Positions 34,878 through 45,231 of a stretch of 64,000 nt of DNA are shown piece after piece. The notes beneath the pieces are model-generated. The model worked only from the letters and a program-made list of their open reading frames with translations. It ran no database searches and was not told where the DNA came from. Position 1 is the first letter of the stretch; every line of letters begins with the position of its first letter. Source of the DNA: Tetracentron sinense (Eukaryota; Streptophyta; Magnoliopsida; Trochodendrales; Trochodendraceae); contig CM026565.1 in assembly GCA_015143295.1 (NCBI GenBank), positions 13,762,041 through 13,826,040 of the forward strand, in the 5' to 3' direction. Made by a program: the position numbers and the translations under genes.

Positions 34878-35165
34878 TGTCACACCCCAAAATCCCCCCT
34901 AGGAGTTAAGGAATACTTTACAAGTGACTTTACGTACCTGCCAAACCATCCTTTATTGAACAAGGCTAAACATGAAATAATACGATAAAAATCAAAGTGC
35001 GGATGCTAATCATGAGTGCGGAAGCGTGAACTAAATTTTTCTTTTCTTTTATAACTCCAAAAGAGTATTCCAAGTTAACATATACAAAACATATCAAGTC
35101 GGAGGTGGACATGCCCAATTATCAAAATATCAACATATACGAAAGAACTCTCTCGGACTCTCCTC

Positions 35166-35294
35166 TCAACAGCAGTCGAGGTATGGCCACATGTCCAAAT
35201 CCCTATCCTCCTGAGACTGCAACGGGATAGGTGGCTCCCTCTTCTCTACATACTCTTCCTCGACCCAAGGATCAGGGTCGAGGACATCTATGGA
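35166..35294 (-). CDS. Conserved short LTR reading frame (Tekay-A 3' LTR)
   Basis: Open for 42 codons after acceptor-like TTATGTCAGCAG, encoding SIDVLDPDPWVEEEYVEK and then REPPIPLQSQEDRDLDMW, to TGA at 35168-35166. The 5' LTR copy at 62703-62575 has the same length. It shares PWVEEEYVE with the B, C and solo LTRs although the surrounding LTR sequence differs. Function unknown. Confidence 0.35.
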   Translation of the reverse strand, partial: SIDVLDPDPWVEEEYVEKREPPIPLQSQEDRDLDMWPYLDCC

Positions 35295-35584
35295 ACCTGC
35301 TGACATAATAGTATGGTTGAGCATGGAATACTCAGCGATTACAAGCTACTAGCTAGCCATAGAAATGATGAAACCATAACAACAGTGAACACGATACGAA
35401 ATATCAATTTAAACAATACTAGCAGCATAAGATAAATAGTATTGAACATGAAGCAATATCAATATCTTTACATGCGTGCATGAATGTGAAAAACCTAGGT
35501 AAAACTCATGTTGGGAAATCCTTTTCATGTCTCGGTCTTACTTGTGAAAATCATGCATTCGTGTCTGTCTTGTCTTGTATTTCT

Positions 35585-35870
35585 ATCTTGACTTGTATAC
35601 TTGTGAGCCAAAGGTTAGCACCCGCACATCCCTGGGCTACCAACCTCCTTGACATATCATTCTCTTATGAGCCAGAGGCTAGCACCCTTCATTTGGGCTA
35701 CCAACCTCCTTGACATATACTTGTTCTCTTTCACTTGTGAGCCAGAGGCTAGCACCCTCCACTTGGGCTACCAATCTCCTTGACATTTAATTATTTCATT
35801 TTCGTGTGAGCCAGAGGCTAGTACCATTCACTTGGGCTACCAACCTCCTTGACATATGCTTGGTTCTTGT
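35585..35870. repeat. ~60-bp LTR tandem repeats (Tekay-A 3' LTR)
   Basis: Four to five units of GTGAGCCAGAGGCTAGCACC, CTTGGGCTACCAACCTCC, TTGACATAT. The 5' LTR has the same field at about 63020-63300. Confidence 0.9.
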
Positions 35871-36204
35871 TTAATTTATCATGTACAAATACTCTTGGAA
35901 AACCCAGTTCATGCATGCATACGTGCTTGTGTGCTTGTCAGTAGTGCCAACCATGATAACATGTTTGAATGGGAGGATCACATGAATATAGCATTTTGAT
36001 TTCTAGCATAATTATATGACAAAGTAAGTTAACATCTAGCGCATTTGAGCAATTGATCATTCATAAGAAGATTTACACAATTCCTATTTCCATTTTCTTC
36101 ATTTAATTCCTTTACTCCTTAGTTTAGGCTTTTTTTTTTTTTTGGAAGGTAAGCTGGGGTTAGGCAGACCCCGACCAGATATATAAATTAAAAAAGAAAA
36201 GGGA

Positions 36205-36846
36205 TTACAATCTATGGTAATTACAACCCGATCTGTCCTTTTCCAAAATGGATAAAAGTGCAGAGGGAAACTCCCTTGGCAAAAGAACAATAGAGCTATT
36301 GAGAATACAAAATTTGGCTAGAAAATCAGCTGCCGAGTTACTTTCCCGCCAAATATGATGAATAGAATATGCTGAAAAGTGGCATAGCTTGAGAATACAT
36401 CTCATAACTCAATTCGCCAAGTACCAAGGAGGATCATTAGAAGCGTTCAGTAACTGAGAGGCTTGCAGCGAGTCTGTATTAATATGGAGGTGCTGAATAC
36501 CTTGGGCCGTAGCTAGATCAATGCCTCTTTCAATGGCTAGGATTTCCAGCTGTAGGATATCAGTTCCCTCCACTCCTTCCGCGAAAGCTAGAAGACCATT
36601 GCAATCACGCAGAATGCCACCGAAACCCACTGCACCATTTCTAATTGAGCCATCACTATTTAGAACCCAGAAGCCTAGAGGAGGCGGGGACCATGAGCAC
36701 CATCTCTGCGGTTTAAGAAAGAAACCAACAGTAATCTGCCAAGCATTAAGGAATTCTCTAGTTGAGGCCGTGTCTTCCACTTGAGCATTTAAGGCCTCAA
36801 TCTTGAGCCTGGTATCTGTAATTATGGAGGCAGTGATGTAGTCCAC
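36205..36846 (-). pseudogene. LINE-2 ORF2 RNase H domain
   Basis: Two adjoining frames (36846-36409 and 36405-36205). The first has WSPPPLGFWVLNSDGSIRNG, LQLEILAIERGI and INTDSLQAS with the acidic residues. The second has IHHIWRESNSAADFLAKFC, the last conserved Asp region. A stop near 36408 separates them. It is most like the LINE-0 RNase H. Confidence 0.88.
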
Positions 36847-37638
36847 GGGCTTGAAGGTGTTGGAGAAGATTTGATTGTTTCTTTCACTCCATATGTGGTA
36901 TATAGTAGCACTGAAGGCAAAATTTGTTTTGGATAAGCATTAAGGAATTCTCTTGATGTTTTGGATAAGTTGCCGACCATGAAAAGCTGTAGCAACCCAA
37001 TCAATCTCGTTGTTCCAAGGCAAAATTTGTCGGGAAGAGTAGCGACAAAGGCGAAGGATGGTTTTCCAGATTTGGTTAGTGAAGAGGCATTCAAAAAGTA
37101 AGTGTTGGGGTGCTTTCAGAAGATGCCCAACAGAAAATACAACGGGAATGGGTGATGATATTGAGGGATAGGAGGTGGTCTTGAGTAAGAAGTTTGTTGG
37201 ATATGGCAAGCCAGGAGATAAAGGAGTGACGGGGAATAAACTTACCAGACCAAACAAGGCTCCACCAAGGAACAGAGGGCTGATTTGAGCGAAGGCTATT
37301 CCAGGCTGACTTGAGAGAGTAAGATCCTTTGCTATTAAGTTTCCAAATCACACGATCAGCTGGTAAGGAAGAATTGATATCCGTCTGTTGAAGAGCATTC
37401 CAAACTGTTGAGAGATCTGCTGAAACTGCAGGTGGCAGATTCCAGGAAGAGTCAGAGATGATAGAGGCAATGTAGCATCTCTTGGAAGACCCGAATCATA
37501 TTGAAGGTGCTCACCGAATTGCTCAAAGAGAATGCCCAATGAATGCCAGGGATCATGCCAGAGGGAAGTTCTGGATCCATCAGCTATGGAATGAGTAATA
37601 TGATCTTTGGCCAGATCTCTTGATTGAAGAATTTTCCG
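36822..37638 (-). pseudogene. LINE-2 ORF2 zinc-binding (zf-RVT) segment
   Basis: The frame 37351-37091 gives IWKLNSKGSYSLKSAWNSL, PRHSFISWLAISNKLLTQ and CIFCWASSEST. Upstream 37539-37348 gives linker sequence, and 37257-36940 and 37094-36822 are shifted continuations. It matches the zf-RVT region of LINE-1 and LINE-3 in order and motif. Confidence 0.75.
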
Positions 37639-39479
37639 CTAGCTCCAAGAACATTCAATGGGAATTTTCATTGTCCAGAAAAAATTGTGTCTGATAAGTT
37701 TCTTGTAACACCACTGCACCCATAAGCTATCGATGTGGGAAGCAATAGCCCATACTTGGCGAATAATACCTGCTTGATTCCAGTCTGTAAGTTTACGAAT
37801 GCCTAGGCCACCTTCATTCTTTGGCCTGCAGATAGTAGACCAGGAGATAGGATGAATTTTGTGTCGAAGATCACAGCCAGACCAAAGAAATTTGCAGCAG
37901 ATTTGTTCAATTTTCTTGGCTACAGATTTGGGGAGAATGAGCAACTTGGTCCAGTAGATATGCATGCTGTTCAAGGTAGTTTAATGAGCTCCAGTCGCCC
38001 TGCATAGGAGAGGAAGTTAGCTTTCCAGTTTTGAATCTTGTTGAGAATCCTATCGAGCAGCGGTTGACAAACAGCAGCAGATAGACGACCAGAAATAAGG
38101 GGCATGCCAAGGTATTTGACAGGCAAACTTCCAATTCGAAATTTCAAAATGCGTTTGAAAAGGGATTGAGTAGAGGGAGCTGTCCCCGCAAAAAACATCT
38201 GGCTTTTATCAGAATTGGGATGGAGGCCTGAGATTGATGAAAATTTGACTAGAACTGCTCCAAGTTCCGAGGCTGTTCGTTGGTCTGCTTTAAGAAAAAC
38301 AAATAAGTCATCAGCGAAACTAATGTGAGTAAGGAGGGGATTATCACACCTTGGATGCAAAGATATAAGACCAACTCTGGCAGCCTGATTGAGCAGGGAT
38401 GAGAAGCCTTCCATAGCAATGACAAATAGAAAGGGCGATATAGGGTCCCCCTAGCGAAGGCCACGAGAGCTACTAAAATAACCTTGGGGAGATCCATTTA
38501 TGACCACAGAGAAGCGAGGCGTGGTGAAACAAGGAATTAGCCATTGAATAAAGATGTCAGGGAATTGCATCTTCTGCAGAACTAAAATCAGATAATCCCA
38601 TCGCACCGTGTCAAAAGCCTTCATCAGATCAATCTTGATAGCACATCGTGGACTGCCTTTGTCGCGATGATAGTTCCTCACAAGCTCATGGGTGAGAAGA
38701 ATACTGTCAGAAATATTGCGCCCCTTTAAAAAAGCCGATTGATTTCCACTTATAATGGAAGGAAGAACCAAACTGAGGCGAGCTGCAAGGATTTTTGAGA
38801 TACATTTGTATACAGTGTTGCATAAGGAGATAGGGCGATAATCCGAAAAAGAGTTCGGTCTGGGCACTTTTGGTATTAATGATATTAGAGTTGAGTTCAG
38901 CTCAGACAGCATTCTGGAGGATCTGAAAAAATTCTGAACCGCCTTGACAACATCTCGTTCAACAATGTCACAACAAACTTTGAAGAAAAGAGCAGTATAT
39001 CCATCAGGACCAGGGGACTTTTCATCATGACAGTCAAAAAAAGCCCATTTGATTTCAAAGGGTGTAATGGAACTGGTAAGGAGAGGATAGTCTTGAGAGT
39101 CAACAGTTGCAAAACAGGGGATGTCCTCTGGGGCTAAATCTCTCTCAGCCGAAGGTCTGGATAAGAGGTTTTCAAAGTATTTGATGCCTGCTGAACTAAT
39201 CTCATCTTCTTGGTTGAGGAGAATATCATTATCAATAATTGAAGAGATTCGATTGAAGCCTCGTCGAGATGCAAGACTCTTATGAAAGAATTTAGTATTA
39301 TTATCCCCCAAGGATAGCCACAAGAGTCTGGATTTTTGTCTAATAGAGGCTTCTTCTGATCTTGCTAGAAGGCAGTAATCCCGAAGAAAACTCTTTTCCA
39401 CTGCAATAAGAGATTCGTCATGAGGATTAGAATGAAGCTGTATTTGGGCCACCTCCAGAACTTGTTTAGAATGGGCCAC
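37639..39479 (-). pseudogene. LINE-2 ORF2 reverse transcriptase
   Basis: Open from 39479 to 38451 with LWLSLGDNNTKFFHKSLA, FRSSRMLSELNSTLISLIPK, DYRPISLCNTVYKCISKIL and IKIDLMKAFDTVRWDYL. A TAG at 38453-38451 replaces Gln before GDPISPFLF. 38414-37971 holds SFADDLFVF (catalytic) and VKYLGMPLISGRL; a one-base loss near 37980 shifts to 37974-37639 (ISWSTICRPKNEGGLGIRKL), which ends in TAG. The damage is light: a few stops and one shift. Confidence 0.9.
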
Positions 39480-40388
39480 TCAAGAGTTGAGATTGCTGAA
39501 GTTCTCTTTGCTCCATCCCCTGAGTCGAACTTTGAGGGCCTTAAGTTTCTGAACTAGTTGAAACATTGGGTTGCCCACCACTGGAGACTGCCAAACCTCA
39601 GAAACTATGGCCTTGAAATCAGGATGATCCGTCCAGAAATTGAAAAATTTTAAAGGTCTTTGTCCTCTTGGCGGTGGAGGTCTGAGCAGGACAATCATGG
39701 GGGAGTGATCAGAACTACCTGGAGAAAGGAAATCAGCCTCTGATCCAACAAAGCAAGTGCACCAGTTAATGTTAATGAGGACTCTGTCCAGTTTGCATTG
39801 AATACGACGAGTGCCGGAGGTTGAAGAATTGCTCCAAGTACAAAATAGACCTTTGCTCTTGATATCGAACATGCCCAGGTGATGGAGACAATCATTAAAT
39901 GAACTAGAGTTGCGTAGTTGAAAAGTAGCTCCTCCAACCTTTTCCCCTTGAAAGCGAATAACATTAAAGTCTCCAAGCATAATCCACGGTTCCAGAGGAC
40001 TATCTATGGAAAGGAGATCTTGCCAGAGATAGCGACGATCCGACTCACTGTTTGAAGCATAAATGAAGGAAGAGAGGAAAGTCACCGAAGAGTTGCATTC
40101 AGATACTTTACAGTGAATAAATTGGTCAGTGGCTTTGAGAACTTGGACATGATAGTAGTTAGGATCCCATAACACCCAGATCCTGCCAAGAGTAGAGTGA
40201 TCATAATTATCGGCATAACTCCAACCACGGGCAATATACTTGAAAGTTTTTAGGAAATTGGCTTTACGAACTCTGGTTTCCAAAATCGCAAGCATGGATA
40301 GCTTGTGAACAGCAATAAGTTTTCTGATCTCCGCTTGCTTGAGGGGATCATTGAGACCGCGAATGTTCCAGGCAGCAATCTTATTCAT
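39480..40388 (-). pseudogene. LINE-2 ORF2 endonuclease domain
   Basis: The start MNKIAAWNIRGLNDPLKQAE is the usual plant L1 ORF2 beginning. Motifs: LAILETRVRK, FIYASN, IMLGDFNVIRF (catalytic Asp kept), FCTWSNSS, KLDRVLIN and GSSDHSPMIV. A single in-frame TGA at 39482-39480 separates it from the RT frame beginning at 39479. The endonuclease residues look intact, unlike LINE-1. Confidence 0.92.
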
Positions 40389-40397
40389 TTAAAATAT

Positions 40398-40613
40398 TTA
40401 GAGATTTGGGTGGTCCCCAACAGATAAATTATCACAAGCCTTACTAGCTAACTCTGCACGCCGACTGGTCTGGGTAGAAGGAGGGGTTCCTCTAGCCTGG
40501 GAAGATTTCTTGAATGCCCCGCGACTTGATCGAGCTGCAGAGGGGGTGTGCAAAACAGAGCAAGAATCTTCATCGAGAGATGCAAGAGCATCAAACCTAT
40601 TTGGACTGAGCAT
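40398..40613 (-). pseudogene. LINE-2 ORF1 C-terminal tail
   Basis: MLSPNRFDALASLDEDSC is the familiar end-of-ORF1 motif (NRFDAL...ED) of plant L1 elements. It is followed by a Ser/Arg-rich tail stopping 9 bases before the ORF2 AUG. The rest of ORF1 is missing because the copy is truncated at 40660. Confidence 0.7.
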
Positions 40614-41170
40614 TGTATCACCATCCTGGGGAGCAACGATGGGTCCAAGATAGGCATTGCTAGTTTAGGCTTTTTGTCGAACACGTAGCATGCAACATTT
40701 CCTTAGTAGTTTATCTTACTCTTTTTTGTGCATATTTTCCATCAAATCATTAAGGTAAGTTTCTTATTTGTAGAGTGCCCTTCCACCATTTTTCCACTTC
40801 ATTCCTCACACAACATTCATACGGCATCCAATCGCCTCGACCCCTCATCCATCCATACATCACCACATTCCTTAATATCTTGTATACATTTTATAGAAAT
40901 AACACCTTTCAAAAGGGAGGGAAAACATGGAATCAAGAATCATCAACAAAAATGAAAAACCTAGGTTATTGCTAATAGGAGTTAGTAGGGTGTACTAACC
41001 TTTAAACTTGGAGGAGAACTTGAGGGAAGATAAGATTAGATCCTTTGAGTAGAAAATCCTTACTTGAGATGGGTTTTGAGCAAAACCCTAGCTCTTCCTT
41101 TCTCTCCTTTCTCTAAATCTCCCAATATAAGCCTTCAGGGTTTATGAAACCCTCACCCACGGATTTGGGG

Positions 41171-41178
41171 TTTATATA
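41171..41178 (-). promoter_or_regulatory. Tekay-A LTR TATA box
   Basis: TATATAAA on the minus strand in TTTCTATATAAACCCC, directly downstream (in transcription) of the GTCGACCGGT repeat cassette. Confidence 0.6.
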
Positions 41179-41254
41179 GAAAGTGGGGTAGTGAAATGAT
41201 CATCCTACTCTTAAAATCTCGGCTAAAACACACCAAATAGGCAAAGTACTCGAG

Positions 41255-41455
41255 GAGCGGTCTACTGGTCATAGGAGCAGTCGATCGGTAGGCTAGTGGT
41301 CGACCGGTTGACTGGAGCGGTTGATCGGTCCAAAACCCCCTCTCTGGAAAATTCTCCCAAACAAAATTAGTGCAATAGCAGTCAACCGATGGGTAAGGCG
41401 ATCGATCGGTAGGCTACGAGTTGACCGGTGGCTGGAGCGGTCGACTGGTTGGTTT
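41255..41455. repeat. Tekay-A LTR cassette of GTCGACCGGT-type repeats
   Basis: Imperfect units of CGGTCGATCGGTAGGCTAG and GGTCGACCGGTTGACTGGAG, about 45-50 bp, at the same place as the cassettes in the other LTRs but with unrelated sequence. Confidence 0.8.
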
Positions 41456-41703
41456 ATGTTTTGCCATTTTGCTGATTTTCCTCATTTTTCCACTTTGGTG
41501 TTTTGGCCATATCTTTTGACTCGTTAGTCGGATTTTGACAATTCAACTTGCGTTGGATTCGTCTTTCGAAAAGGAACATTTCTGGCGTTTTCAAATTTTC
41601 AATTTCTTCCTTATTTATTAATTAGACTATGTGAAAGGTCAATTGGCTACGAAAGTGCTATTTATTAAGTATGAAAAAGTCTGGGGTGCTACATTCTCCC
41701 TCC

Positions 41704-42640
41704 TTACAAAAATTTCGTCCTCGAAATTAGGACGATACATACATGCACTGGTTGCTCATTTAGTGTGAGGTCCTCTCGGATTTCTACCGGATAAAGCTCG
41801 ATGACATGAGAAGTGTCCAGGATGTACTTCCGGAGCATGGAGATGTGAAACACGTTGTGGACCGCCGCCATGTGAGCGGGTAAGGCAACACGGTAAGCCA
41901 CCTCACCGACTCTAGTAATGATCTCGAACAGACCACATATCTCGAACTGAGTTTTCCTCACTTCCCGACCTCGTAACAACCTTGGTTGGTGAAATCTTGA
42001 CAAAAACAAGGTCACCAACTCAAAATTCAAGATTTCTCCTTCTGTTATCGGCGTAGCTCTTCTGTCTATCCTGTACGGTCTTCAACCTCTCCCGGATAAG
42101 CTTGACCCTATTCGCGGTTTGTTCAATTAATTCGGGGCCCAACACCTTCCTTTCCCCAACTCCATCCCAGTAAAACGGGGATCTACAACTTCTCCCATAT
42201 AAAGCCTCAAAAGGCGCCATTTGAATGCTCGCTTGATAACTATTATTGTAGGCGAATTCCACCAAAGGTAGGTGATCTTCCCAACTTCCCTTGAAGTCTA
42301 GCATACATGCCCGGAGCATATCTTCAATAATCTGATTCACTCGCTCGATTTGCCCATCCGTCTGTAGATGGAAAGCCATGCTAAAGTCCAACCGGGAACC
42401 CATGGCACTCTGAAAGCTTTTCCAGAACATGGAAGTGAATCGAGGGTCCTGATCCGAGACAATGCTCACTAGTACTCTGTGCAACCTCACTATTTCTTTA
42501 ACATACAATGCAGCCAACTGATTGGAATTGAAGGTAGTCCGGTACGGTAAGAAATGGACAGACTTCGTGAGTCTGTCAACTACAACCCATATAGCATCGG
42601 TGTTTCTAACCATCTTCGGCAACCCCACAATGAAGTCCAT
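41704..42640 (-). pseudogene. Tekay-A integrase core and C-terminus
   Basis: Frame 42640-42020 contains the DDE core: Asp in [11 protein letters not shown], Asp in IVSDQDPRFTS and Glu in QIERVNQIIEDML, then [21 protein letters not shown]. Frame 42030-41704 holds [18 protein letters not shown] and VFHISMLRKYI. Where Tekay-B continues with the chromodomain, this copy jumps within a few codons to the sequence before the polypurine tract, so the chromodomain is deleted. Confidence 0.9.
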
Positions 42641-43530
42641 AGATATGTGCTCCCATTTCTACTCGGGAATAGAGAGAGACTGTAAAAGTCCCACCGATCT
42701 CAAGTGTTCTACTTTCACCTGTTGGCACACCAAACACCGTGCCATGTACTCTGCAACATCCCTCTTCATGTTCTACCACCAAAAGTGCCCCTTCAAGTTT
42801 CCATACATTTTGGTACCCCCGGGGTAAACTATGTACCCACCGATGAGCTTCATCCAGAATTTCTTTTCTCAGCTCTTCATTGGCGGGGATACAAAGTCTA
42901 CCCTTGAACGTGATTGCCCCATCACCGTTCGTGGCGAAATCCTCGCTTCCTTTACTAACCGCCTTATTACAGAAAGCGATCAACTCGGCATCCGCTACTT
43001 GCAACTCTCGGATCCGATCTATGATGCACGGTTTTACCTTGATATTTGCCATTAATGGCCCATGAGTAGGATGACCAAAGCAAAGGTCGAGGTTGGAGGC
43101 ATCCTCCAACAACTTCCATTCTCGGACCATCATGTATGCAACAAGCCCATGTGACTTCCTACTCAATGAATCCGCAACCACATTCGCTTTGCCGGGATGG
43201 TATTAAATAGAGCATTCATAGTTCTTCAAAAACTCTACCCATCTTCTTTGTTTCAACTCCTGGAAGCTCACTTCGCATTTGTCACTCAACCTAAACTTGG
43301 CATTTTTCCTTGTCAAGTAAGTGAGAGGTGCAGCCAAACCAGAGAATCCCTCCACAAATCTCCGGTAGTAACCCGCTAATCCAAGGAAACTTCGATTTCG
43401 GTGACACTCTTAGGTCTCTCCCAGCTCATAACTGCATCTATCTTCGCGGGGTCAACAGAAATGCCCTCAATTGACACTACATGTCCGAGAAATGCTACAT
43501 TTTCTAACCAGAATTCGTATTTACTCAATT
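42641..43530 (-). pseudogene. Tekay-A RT thumb, truncated RNase H, integrase N-terminus
   Basis: Downward from 43530: [20 protein letters not shown] and [13 protein letters not shown] (RT end). Then [11 protein letters not shown] and CEVSFQELK joined directly to QRRWVEFLKNYE, which skips about 290 bp of RNase H present in Tekay-B (47618-47911). Then [16 protein letters not shown] (43181 down) and a degraded zinc-binding region of integrase. The junction lies at a GAGYTGAA repeated on both sides of the lost segment. Confidence 0.85.
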
Positions 43531-44868
43531 TTTTTTTTTTTTTTTGGGGGAGGAAAGCTGGGGTTAGGCAGACCCCGACCAGGTAAATTAAACCAAACAA
43601 ATTACATCTTTAAATACTGATGGCCCCTAGCATCATCACTAACAATTTTAGCTAGAGTTAGGGGAAATTCATCAGTAGAAAGGAAAATCTCACTAGGAGA
43701 GTTACAAAACTTAGAGAGGAAGTCAGCAGCCTTGTTTGTTTCACGCGGCACAAATCTAATGGAAAACCTGTCGAAGCTTCTAATTAGGACTTCAATATCC
43801 ATCAGAACATTGGTAGATTTCCAAGGCCATACACATGCTTTGGATATACAGCACACCGCCCAAGAGGAGTCAGATTCCACCTGGATACTCATCAAATGCA
43901 ATCGAGTGGCTTCTTCAAGACCCCTTCTCACGGCCAGGAGCTCCAAATCCAGAATCGAGTTTGAGTTACTAGTCCCGGCAAAAGCATGAACCACAACACC
44001 ATTGTGATTTCGAAAAATGCATCCATAGCCGTGGTGAGTTGGTGACAAGGCTCCATCCATATTAACTGTAATAACACCCGGTTCGGGAGGCAGCCAAGAG
44101 ACCCAGGTAATGGTTTTTGTTCTCCATCTCAGCCTTAAGTTCCAGTTGTCTGCAATGGATCTGTTCCGAGGGCAGTCATTAACTTGATTCAAGTCTCCAC
44201 CAAACTTGAGGGATACTTCCTCCATAATATTGTAAATAACAAAATCAGCTTGCATTAGAATATTATTAACCCTCCTTCGGTTCCTCTCCCCCCAAATATG
44301 GTACACAAAAGCTCCTAAAACCACATTTCGGATCCGATTAGCAAAACTCTTACCACTCCACCTCCGGCTATACCATTGGATCATGTCATTGAAAGTAGGG
44401 AAGGAACGAGGTCGCACCTGGATTTTTTGGGCTAAAGCATTCCAAATGCTGATGGAAAAAGGACATAACATAAACAAATGAGAGTGGTCTTCATGGGATC
44501 CATTGCAAAGTAAGCACCTGTCATCATTTATGACACCCCAACAGAGTAACTTGTCTCTCGTCATCAGCGCCTCCTTTATAGCCATCCATAGAATGAAAGA
44601 ATGCCGAGGAATGTTTCCTGTGTACCAAGTTAATTCATGCCATCGAACCATCCCATTTCGGGGTCTAATAGACTCCCAGGCCGAAATAACCGTGAAGACA
44701 CCATGGTGATCTGGTTTCCATATTATTTTGTCTGCAATGTCAGGAGCCATGGTCTGGATATAATTAATCTCATCCCAAGCCTCAAAAAGTTCTGGCTCAG
44801 TGGGGATAGGAAGATCCCAACTATTCCCATCTCGTAAGGCGTCAATAGTAGCACTCCTGTTAATACCA
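43531..44868 (-). mobile_element. LINE-3: 5'-truncated L1-clade LINE in Tekay-A RT
   Basis: A T run at 43529-43545, then the hairpin 3' end and ORF2 zf-RVT plus RNase H. It separates [11 protein letters not shown] (RT, right) from KLSKYEFWLE (left), which are contiguous in Tekay-B. The right edge is set by where similarity to LINE-1 stops (near ACCAT); no clear target duplication is read. Confidence 0.9.
43602..44750 (-). CDS. LINE-3 ORF2 fragment: zf-RVT and RNase H
   Basis: An uninterrupted 382-codon frame. The first third has IIWKPDHHGVFTVISAWESI, IPRHSFILWMAIKEALMTRD and CLLCNGSHEDHSHLFMLCPFS (zinc-binding). Then WGERNRRRVN, and an RNase H domain from WVSWLPPEPGVITVNMDGAL with Glu in LDLELLAVRRG and Asp in VESDSSW, ending AADFLSKF...GHQYLKM. 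It is the least damaged LINE coding stretch in the window and pairs with LINE-1. With endonuclease and RT missing it is not autonomous. Confidence 0.9.
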   Translation of the reverse strand: MAPDIADKIIWKPDHHGVFTVISAWESIRPRNGMVRWHELTWYTGNIPRHSFILWMAIKEALMTRDKLLCWGVINDDRCLLCNGSHEDHSHLFMLCPFSISIWNALAQKIQVRPRSFPTFNDMIQWYSRRWSGKSFANRIRNVVLGAFVYHIWGERNRRRVNNILMQADFVIYNIMEEVSLKFGGDLNQVNDCPRNRSIADNWNLRLRWRTKTITWVSWLPPEPGVITVNMDGALSPTHHGYGCIFRNHNGVVVHAFAGTSNSNSILDLELLAVRRGLEEATRLHLMSIQVESDSSWAVCCISKACVWPWKSTNVLMDIEVLIRSFDRFSIRFVPRETNKAADFLSKFCNSPSEIFLSTDEFPLTLAKIVSDDARGHQYLKM

Positions 44869-45231
44869 TAGCCTATACTCTCTCAACATCTCCAGAGCAA
44901 GGCGGAGGTCTCGTACATGATCTTTCCGTGTCTGGGGATACACCAAAATGTTTTCAATGAACACAATCACACATCGATCTAAGTACGATCGGAACACCCG
45001 GTTCATCAGATCCATGAACGTCGGCGGTGCATTCGTCAGCCCAAAAGGCATAACAAGGAACTCGTAATGCCCGTACCGAGTCCTGAAAGCCGTCTTCGGA
45101 ACATCTCCCGCCTTGATCTTTAACTGATGATATTCTGATCTAAGATCAATCTTGGAGAAGAATCTCGCTCCTTTAAGTTGGTCAAATAGGTCGTCTATCC
45201 ATGGCAAGGGATAACGATTCTTGATAATTAC
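44869..45231 (-). pseudogene. Tekay-A RT palm fragment
   Basis: Reads [40 protein letters not shown] and [20 protein letters not shown]. The catalytic box, FVDDILVYS in Tekay-B, is FIENILVYP here, so both catalytic Asp are lost. The right side is cut by insertion of Tekay-B at 45232 (flank ATTAC); the left side is cut by LINE-3. Confidence 0.9.

Larger units (their letters stand above)
36135..40660 (-). mobile_element. LINE-2: L1-clade LINE inside the Tekay-A 3' LTR
   Basis: Identical flanks TAGTTTAGGCTTTTT at 36120-36134 and 40661-40675 form a 15-bp target duplication. The empty site is preserved in the 5' LTR near 63556 (CTCCTAGTTTAGGCATTTTG). The element is about 4.5 kb with a T run at its left (3') end and the same 3' hairpin as the other LINEs. 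It is 5'-truncated within ORF1. Confidence 0.96.
34878..41693 (-). mobile_element. Tekay-A 3' LTR, split by LINE-2
   Basis: On the minus strand it starts TGTAGCACCCCAGACTTTTT at 41693 and ends GGGGTGTGACA at 34878. A polypurine tract AAGGAGGGAGAA directly precedes it (41705-41694). Without LINE-2 and one target-duplication copy it is about 2275 bp. TATATAAA lies at 41178-41171. Apart from the repeats and short frame listed separately it has no genes. Confidence 0.93.
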
